From: Bradyrhizobium sp. 138
GTDB taxonomy: Bacteria; Pseudomonadota; Alphaproteobacteria; Rhizobiales; Xanthobacteraceae
Direction of reading: 5' to 3'
Length of the DNA stretch: 64,000 nucleotides
Assembly (NCBI RefSeq): GCF_023074075.1
Contig: NZ_JADPKT010000003.1
Span: 101,001 to 165,000, forward strand
Shown: positions 59,235 to 64,000 of the stretch, piece after piece
Numbering within the stretch: position 1 is the stretch's first letter
Layout of the letters: each line of letters opens with the position of its first letter
The notes under the pieces: generated by a model
The model's database searches: none
What the model was told of the DNA's origin: nothing
What the model saw: only the letters and a program-made list of their open reading frames with translations
Made by a program: the position numbers and the translations under genes

Positions 59235-59261
59235 GACGGATCGCGACCAGGGAATGTGACC
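59235..59261 (-). promoter_or_regulatory. ECF41-type promoter for the carboxymuconolactone-decarboxylase-like gene
   Basis: On the minus strand GGTCACA (59261-59255), 16 bases, CGTC (59238-59235). It is a mirror image of the divergent promoter with the same spacer length; the two -10 elements are 8 bases apart. Confidence 0.7.
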
Positions 59262-59262
59262 G

Positions 59263-60120
59263 ATGACCGAACAGAATTTTCTCACTGAACAGTTCGAGGC
59301 CAGCAGGGACCATCTTCGCGCGGTGGCCTACCGGATGCTGGGGTCCCGCGCCGAGGTCGATGATGCCGTGCAGGAGGCCTGGCTGCGGGTCAGCCGCTAC
59401 GACATGTCCGATGTCGCGAATTTGCGCGGCTGGCTGACGACCGTGGTCGCGCGCATCTGCCTCGATATGCTGCGCGCGCGAAAGTCGCGCAAGGAAGATC
59501 CGATGGGCCCGCATGTGCCCGAGCCGGTCGACGACGCGCGGGAGCGCGAGGCCGAGATGGCTGACTCCGTCGGCGCGGCGCTGCTCGTCGTGCTGGAAAC
59601 GCTTCAGCCTGCGGAGCGGCTCGCCTTCGTGCTGCACGACATGTTCGCAGTCCCGTTCGAGGAGATCGCGCCGATCGTCGGCCGCTCGGTCGAGGCGTCG
59701 CGGCAGCTCGCGAGCCGGGCACGGCGGCGCGTGCAGGGCGCGCCGGTGCCCGAGACCGACATGTCACGCCAGCGCGGAATCGTCGATGCCTTCCTCAAAG
59801 CGTCGCGCGAGGGCAATTTCGAGGGGCTGCTGGCCGTGCTCGATCCCGACGTCGTCTTCCGCGCCGACGACGCCGCGGTGCGGCTCGGTACGCTGCCGGA
59901 GATCCGCGGCGCCGATGCGGTCGCGCAGCTCTACAAGGGCCGCGCCCAGGCCGCGCGGACCGCGCTGGTCGATGGCGAGATCGGCGTGGCCGTCATCCTC
60001 GGCGGACAACTGCGCATCGCGCTGCGCGTGACGTTCAGGGGCGACCGCATCGCCGGGATAGAGGCACTGGCCGACGCGGAACGGATCGCCGCGCTGGATG
60101 TGGAGGTGTTGGAGGGTTGA
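59263..60120 (+). CDS. ECF41 group RNA polymerase sigma factor (SigJ-like) with C-terminal NTF2-like domain
   Basis: This 285-residue factor has region 2 (HLRAVAYRMLGSRAEVDDAVQEAWLRVSRYD), region 4 (LVVLETLQPAERLAFVLHDMFAVPFEEIAPIVGRSVEASRQLASRARRRV) and a long C-terminal SnoaL/NTF2-like domain with PDVVFRADDAAVRLGTLPEIRGADAVAQL. This extension replaces an anti-sigma factor in ECF41 and controls its activity from inside the same protein. The extension lacks the last conserved helix word (DLVNP-type) that I would expect, and ends IAALDVEVLEG. It is divergent from its probable target gene. Confidence 0.93.
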   Translation: MTEQNFLTEQFEASRDHLRAVAYRMLGSRAEVDDAVQEAWLRVSRYDMSDVANLRGWLTTVVARICLDMLRARKSRKEDPMGPHVPEPVDDAREREAEMADSVGAALLVVLETLQPAERLAFVLHDMFAVPFEEIAPIVGRSVEASRQLASRARRRVQGAPVPETDMSRQRGIVDAFLKASREGNFEGLLAVLDPDVVFRADDAAVRLGTLPEIRGADAVAQLYKGRAQAARTALVDGEIGVAVILGGQLRIALRVTFRGDRIAGIEALADAERIAALDVEVLEG

Positions 60121-60259
60121 GGCCTGGACACAATATCGCGAAAACAACCCCATGCACAGTAGACGGGCTTAGCGATATCAATGGCTTAGCCGGCCTTATG
60201 AGGGTCATCGCATCACCCTCGATGCCGCTTGACGGCTCTACCCGACAAGGCGTAGCTTT

Positions 60260-60279
60260 GAATACGGAATTCCGTATTC
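60260..60279. promoter_or_regulatory. Perfect 20-bp palindrome upstream of the GntR gene, probable operator
   Basis: GAATACGGAATTCCGTATTC is identical to its reverse complement, centred 34 bases before the preferred GntR start codon. Its length and A/T-flanked symmetry fit a GntR/FadR dimer site and suggest autoregulation, perhaps also of the genes downstream. Confidence 0.65.
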
Positions 60280-60303
60280 CCATTGATCTTCGGAGCTGCC
60301 GGC

Positions 60304-60981
60304 GTGATTCCTCTCGACCCGCTCCCGAACCTAATCGACCAGGTCTATGCCCGGATCCTGGAGGCGATCTCCGACCGCACGCTGCAGCCCGGCCAGCGCA
60401 TCCGTCAGAACGAACTCGCCGACAGGCTCGGCGTGTCGCGCCAGCCGGTGTCACACGCGCTGCACCTGCTGCACCGACAGGGCCTTGTCGCCGAGAGCGG
60501 CAAGCGCGGCTTTGAGGTCACCCAGCTCGACCCCTCACGCATCCGCCAGCTCTACGAGGTGCGCGGCGCCATCGATGCGCTGGCCGCCCGGCTCGCGGCG
60601 ATGCGCGCGGGATACGACGCGGCGGGCCGCGCACGGCTGGAAGCGGCGCTTGCCGCCGGCAGCCGCATCGACCGCAACACGACGCTCGCCGAGCTGATCG
60701 TGCTCGATGTCGATTTTCATCGCGCGATCTATCAGCTCGCCGGCAATCCCGTGATCGAGGAGACCATCGCGCCGCAATGGCCGCATATGCGCCGCTCGAT
60801 GGCGACGGTGCTGTCGGAGCTCGACTATCGCGACAGCGCCTGGGCTGAACATGCCGCCATCGCCGGCCACATTTTCGCGGGCGATGCCGAGACAGCCGAA
60901 CGCGCCGCGCTCGCGCATGCGCAGACGGCGGGACGGATGACCGAGGAGAGATTGAGGGCGAGCGAAGAGGCGGCGGCGTAG
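60304..60981 (+). CDS. GntR family (FadR subfamily) transcriptional regulator
   Basis: The 225-residue protein has a winged helix at the N-terminus (VYARILEAISDRTLQPGQRIRQNELADRLGVSRQPVSHALHLLHRQGLV) and a FadR-type C-terminal helical domain (IRQLYEVRGAIDALAARLAA, VDFHRAIYQLAGNPVIEETI with metal-binding His pattern). GTG 60304 with GGAG nine bases before it is preferred to a TTG at 60283. It stands upstream of a dioxygenase, a SAF-domain oxidoreductase and a TRAP binding protein, and probably controls them with their substrate as ligand. Confidence 0.9.
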   Translation: MIPLDPLPNLIDQVYARILEAISDRTLQPGQRIRQNELADRLGVSRQPVSHALHLLHRQGLVAESGKRGFEVTQLDPSRIRQLYEVRGAIDALAARLAAMRAGYDAAGRARLEAALAAGSRIDRNTTLAELIVLDVDFHRAIYQLAGNPVIEETIAPQWPHMRRSMATVLSELDYRDSAWAEHAAIAGHIFAGDAETAERAALAHAQTAGRMTEERLRASEEAAA

Positions 60982-60990
60982 CTGCAAACG

Positions 60991-61087
60991 CCGTCATGGC
61001 CGGGCTTGTCCCGGCCATCCAGGTCTTTGCTCCACGCTCGAAGAACGTGGATGCCCGGGACAAGCCTGGACAAGCCCGGGCATGACG
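60991..61087. repeat. CCGTCATGGCCGGGCTTGTC palindromic repeat
   Basis: CCGTCATGGCCGGGCTTGTCCCGGCCATCC on the left is answered by CCCGGGACAAGCC and GACAAGCCCGGGCATGACG on the right; the segment CCTGGACAAGCC is nearly duplicated. It separates the GntR gene from the dioxygenase gene. Confidence 0.8.
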
Positions 61088-61123
61088 AGCGAGAAACAAA
61101 TAAGCAAGACAGGAGGACGACCC

Positions 61124-61924
61124 ATGAAACTGTCTCAGGAGCAATTGGAGTTCTTCCACCGCGAGGGCTGGCTGTTCCTGCCCGAGCTGTTCAGACAGGA
61201 GGAGGTCGATCTGCTCGCGCGCGAGGCGGTCAGCATCTACGACGCCAACCGGCCGGAAGTCTGGCGCGAGAAAAGCGGCGCGCCGCGCACGGCTTTTGCC
61301 GCGCATCTCTACAACGAGGCGTTCGGAATCCTCGGCGCCCATCCGCGCATGATCGAACCGGTCGAGCAATTGTTCGGCGAGCCGGTCTACATGCACCAGT
61401 TCAAGATCAACGCGAAGTCGGCCTTCACAGGCGATGTCTGGCAATGGCACCAGGATTACGGCACCTGGAAGCGCGACGACGGCATGCCGGAGCCGCGGGC
61501 GATGAACATCGCGATCTTCCTCGACGAGGTGATGCCGATCAACGGCCCCTTGATGCTGGTGCCGCGCAGCCAGAACGCCGGCGATCTCGAAGCCTCGCAC
61601 GACCTCGCCACCACGTCCTATCCGCTGTGGACGCTGGATGAGGCCACAGTGACACGCCTGGTCAAGCAAGGCGGCATCGTCGCGCCCACGGGCAAGCCCG
61701 GCGGCATGCTGATGTTCCACGGCAATCTGGTGCACGGCTCAAGCGGCAACATCACGCCCTATCCGCGCAAGATCGTGTACCTGACGCTGAACGCAGTCTC
61801 GAACTACATCCGAACTCCGACACGGCCGGAGTACATCGCCCATCGCGATTTTGCGCCGATCAAGACCGTGGATGACGATGCGCTGCTGCGGCTGGCACGG
61901 GCACCGCGGCAAGCGGCGGAGTAA
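61124..61924 (+). CDS. PhyH family Fe(II)/2-oxoglutarate dioxygenase
   Basis: This 266-residue enzyme has the iron triad: His-x-Asp in QWHQDYGTWKRDDG and the distal His in MLMFHGNLVHGSSGNITP, with the 2-oxoglutarate-binding Arg expected about ten residues later in YPRKIVYLTLNAVSN. FFHREGWLFLPELF opens the fold. AGGAGG stands before ATG 61124. It resembles ectoine hydroxylase and phytanoyl-CoA hydroxylase, but the substrate is unknown. With the downstream oxidoreductase and TRAP transporter it probably opens degradation of a small metabolite. Confidence 0.9.
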   Translation: MKLSQEQLEFFHREGWLFLPELFRQEEVDLLAREAVSIYDANRPEVWREKSGAPRTAFAAHLYNEAFGILGAHPRMIEPVEQLFGEPVYMHQFKINAKSAFTGDVWQWHQDYGTWKRDDGMPEPRAMNIAIFLDEVMPINGPLMLVPRSQNAGDLEASHDLATTSYPLWTLDEATVTRLVKQGGIVAPTGKPGGMLMFHGNLVHGSSGNITPYPRKIVYLTLNAVSNYIRTPTRPEYIAHRDFAPIKTVDDDALLRLARAPRQAAE

Positions 61925-61932
61925 ACAGGTCT

Positions 61933-62063
61933 TGTGCCCCGGACACAGTGCAGCGCTTCTTCAGCGCTGCGCTGCTGAGCCGGGGCCCACGCCACGCGGA
62001 ATTGCCTCACACTGGGTCCCGGCTCTGCGGCGCAGCGTTGCACGCTGCACCTTGTCTAGGACA
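61933..62063. repeat. GTCCCGGACGCGCTGCAGCG type palindromic repeat, copy 2
   Basis: TGTGCCCCGGACACAGTGCAGCGC at the left, GCAGCGTTGCACGCTGCACC and CTAGGACACG at the right, with GCCGGGGCCCAC and TGGGTCCCGGC in the middle. It resembles the element at 54563-54675. It fills the gap between the dioxygenase and oxidoreductase genes. Confidence 0.75.
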
Positions 62064-62087
62064 CGATAGTCATACTGGATCTCCTCC

Positions 62088-63401
62088 ATGAACCTCTTCC
62101 GCATGCTCCAGGCCCGCGCGTCCGCCGGCAAGCCTGTCCGTGTCGCATTGATCGGCGCGGGCAAATTCGGCTCGATGTTTCTGGCGCAGGTGCCGCACAC
62201 GCCGGGGCTGGAGGTGCCCATCATCGTCGACATCGACCGCGAGCGCGCGCGCGAGGCGTGCCGCACCGTCGGTTGGAGCGCCGAGCGGATTGCAGCGACT
62301 GTCTTTACCGACGACGGCGTACGCGCCATCGCCGGCGGCGCGATGGACGTGGTGGTGGAGGCGACCGGCAATCCCGCCGTGGGGATCAAACATGCGCGCG
62401 CTGCGATCGCGGCCGGCAAGCATATCGTGATGGTGAATGTCGAAGCCGACGTGCTGGCGGGCCCGCTGCTCGCCGAGGAGGCGCGCAAAGCGGGCGTGGT
62501 CTATTCGCTCGCCTATGGCGACCAGCCGGCGCTGACCGCGGAGATGGTCGATTGGGCCCGCGCCACCGGTTTTGGCGTGGTCGCCGCCGGCAAGGGCACG
62601 AAATATCTGCCGGCCTATCACGACGTGACGCCGGACGGCGTCTGGCAGCATTACGGCCTGACCGCAGGCGAAGCGCAGTCGGCCGGCATGAATCCGCAGA
62701 TGTTCAACTCGTTTCTCGACGGCACCAAATCGGCGATCGAGATGGCTGCGATCGCGAACGCCTGCGCGCTCGACGTGCCCGCGGACGGCCTGCTGTTTCC
62801 GCCCTGCGGCGTCGACGATCTGCCGCACATCATGCGGCCGCGCTCGCGCGGTGGCGTGCTGGAGCGACCAGGCGTGGTCGAGGTCGTCTCCTCGCTCGAG
62901 CGCGACGGACGGCCGGTGTTTCGCGATCTGCGCTGGGGCGTCTATGTCGTGCTGGAGGCGCCGAACGATTATGCCGCCGATTGCTTCAAACAATATGGCC
63001 TCAAGACCGATTCCAGCGGACGCTTCGCGGCAATGTACAAGCCCTATCATCTGATCGGACTTGAGCTGAACATCTCGGTGCTGTCGGCCGCGCTGCGGGG
63101 TGAGCCGACCGGCCAGGCCAGCAGCTTCCGCGGCGACGTCGCGGCGGTGGCCAAACGCAATCTGCGCGCGGGCGAGATGCTGGACGGCGAAGGCGGCTAC
63201 ACCGTGTGGGGCAAGCTGGTACCGGCGGCCGCGAGCCTGAAGGCCGGTGCGCTGCCGATTGGCCTCGCACACCGCGTGAAGCTGAAGCATGACGTCGCGC
63301 ACGGCGCGGTGGTGCGCTGGAGCGATGTCGAGTTCGATGCCGGCAATGAGACGGTAAGGACGCGCAAGGCCATGGAGGCCGCGTTCGCAGCGCAGCATTG
63401 A
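62088..63401 (+). CDS. NAD(P)-dependent oxidoreductase with C-terminal SAF domain
   Basis: This 437-residue protein has a Rossmann start (VRVALIGAGKFGSMFLAQV), then VVVEATGNPAVGIKHARAAI as in homoserine-dehydrogenase-like enzymes, and from about residue 330 an SAF (antifreeze-like) domain with RNLRAGEMLDGEGGYTVWG. The acid/base stretch AGKGTKYLPAYHDVTPDGVW is distinctive. Members occur in gene sets for the breakdown of sugar acids and related compounds, but I cannot name the substrate. It lies 164 bases after the dioxygenase gene and 183 bases before a TRAP substrate-binding protein gene. Confidence 0.8.
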   Translation: MNLFRMLQARASAGKPVRVALIGAGKFGSMFLAQVPHTPGLEVPIIVDIDRERAREACRTVGWSAERIAATVFTDDGVRAIAGGAMDVVVEATGNPAVGIKHARAAIAAGKHIVMVNVEADVLAGPLLAEEARKAGVVYSLAYGDQPALTAEMVDWARATGFGVVAAGKGTKYLPAYHDVTPDGVWQHYGLTAGEAQSAGMNPQMFNSFLDGTKSAIEMAAIANACALDVPADGLLFPPCGVDDLPHIMRPRSRGGVLERPGVVEVVSSLERDGRPVFRDLRWGVYVVLEAPNDYAADCFKQYGLKTDSSGRFAAMYKPYHLIGLELNISVLSAALRGEPTGQASSFRGDVAAVAKRNLRAGEMLDGEGGYTVWGKLVPAAASLKAGALPIGLAHRVKLKHDVAHGAVVRWSDVEFDAGNETVRTRKAMEAAFAAQH

Positions 63402-63584
63402 AGGTAGCGACGATAGCGCAACCAAAGTGCGCTTGATTTGCGCCCGCCCTTTGGTCATCCTGACCGCGATCCGGGACCCTGAACTTCGGACATCAAGAAA
63501 CGTCGGCCAGCGACGGAGACAAAGCGACGACAAGATCGCGATCCCTCGTCGAGGACTCGACATCACAAGAAGAGGGAGAAACGC

Positions 63585-64000
63585 ATGGAACGTCGTAAAT
63601 TCCTGACGGCGGGCGGGCTGGGCCTTGCCGCAAGTGCCGTTGCCGCGCCGGCCGTTGCACAATCGATGCCCGAAGTGAAATGGCGGTTGGCTGCAAGCTG
63701 GCCGAAATCACTCGATACGCTCTATGGCGGCTGCGAATATTTCTGCAAGCGCGTCGCCGAGATCACCGACAATCGTTTCCAGATCCAGCCCTTTGCTGCC
63801 GGTGAGATCGTGCCGGGCCTGCAAGTGCTCGACGCCGTCTCCAACGGCACCGTCGAGATGGGCAACACGGCGCTCTATTACTATTGGGGCAAGAACCCGG
63901 CATTCACCTTCGGCACATCGCTGCCATTCGGTCTCAACACGCGCCAGCATATTTCCTGGCTGTTGTGGAGCGGCGGCCAGGACATGCTCAACGATCTGCT
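63585..64000 (+). CDS. TRAP transporter substrate-binding protein (DctP family), 3' end cut by window
   Basis: The visible 138 codons start at ATG 63585 after GGGAGAAA. The leader MERRKFLTAGGLGLAASAVAAPAVAQ has twin Arg (RRKFLT), a Tat-type export signal, and then VKWRLAASWPKSLDTLYGGCEYFCKRVAEITDNRFQIQPFAAGEIVPGLQVLDAVSNGTVEMGNTALYYYWGKNPAFTF, the usual DctP opening in which the ligand's carboxylate-binding Arg lies further down. It should capture an organic acid in the periplasm for a TRAP permease, whose genes would lie beyond the window. Gap 63402-63584 shows no other feature. Confidence 0.9.
   Translation, partial: MERRKFLTAGGLGLAASAVAAPAVAQSMPEVKWRLAASWPKSLDTLYGGCEYFCKRVAEITDNRFQIQPFAAGEIVPGLQVLDAVSNGTVEMGNTALYYYWGKNPAFTFGTSLPFGLNTRQHISWLLWSGGQDMLNDL

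Overview
The window reads as a chromosomal stretch of a high-GC alphaproteobacterium, most likely Bradyrhizobium or a close relative. This rests on gene content: a PhyR-NepR-EcfG general stress locus, homospermidine synthase beside an ornithine decarboxylase, DUF3551 and DUF2147 proteins, and many acyl-CoA genes. It also rests on the intergenic palindromes typical of that group, mainly the GTAGGGTGGGTTAGC and GTCATTGCGAGCGTAGCGAAGC types. No rRNA, tRNA, CRISPR array, insertion sequence or prophage was recognised. Nothing was searched against a database, so family names come from reading translated sequence.

Layout. 1-11.6 kb: a partial outer-membrane beta-barrel protein, kdsD, a slipin/NfeD pair, a lipoprotein, an ABC substrate-binding protein, hemH, a MAPEG protein, and a translationally coupled M3 peptidase/DUF1007/NicO group. 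11.7-16.6 kb: a small membrane protein, then a long structured leader (candidate speF-type RNA) before ornithine decarboxylase, a GNAT, RidA and homospermidine synthase, which together form a polyamine locus. 16.7-24 kb: MgtC-like protein, then a zinc operon behind a clear Zur-like operator (His-rich mini-protein, znuC, znuB, znuA, COG0523 GTPase, WD40 protein), and a pair of half-size permeases of which the first carries an apparent frameshift. 24.3-29.3 kb: superoxide dismutase, GNAT, MATE pump, DUF2147, DUF3095.

29.4-33.7 kb: an acyl-activation cassette (FATP-like ligase, free-standing ACP, AMP ligase, SDR). 33.9-37.1 kb: two DUF3551 paralogues, htpG and a small exported protein. 37.2 kb: a candidate small RNA with three hairpins, the last a strong terminator. 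37.4-40.8 kb: the most unusual locus, a patatin-like phospholipase followed by a protein with a TIR/deoxyribosyltransferase-like N-terminus, a helical TRAFs-binding-like middle and a SLOG-like C-terminus. It looks like a two-gene sensor/effector conflict module. 41.3-44.6 kb: NTF2-like protein, phyR, nepR, ecfG, nitroreductase.

44.8-56.3 kb: a beta-oxidation-type catabolic block (three acyl-CoA dehydrogenases, feruloyl-CoA synthase-like ligase, enoyl-CoA hydratase, SDR, TetR regulator, divergent thiolase, second acyl-CoA ligase), with a palindromic repeat in most gaps. 56.4-60.1 kb: ogt, tandem alpha/beta hydrolases, and a carboxymuconolactone decarboxylase-like gene divergent from an ECF41 sigma factor with two mirror-image promoters. 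60.3-64 kb: a GntR regulator with a perfect palindrome upstream, a PhyH-type dioxygenase, a SAF-domain oxidoreductase and the start of a TRAP substrate-binding protein, together a candidate catabolic gene set for an unidentified substrate.
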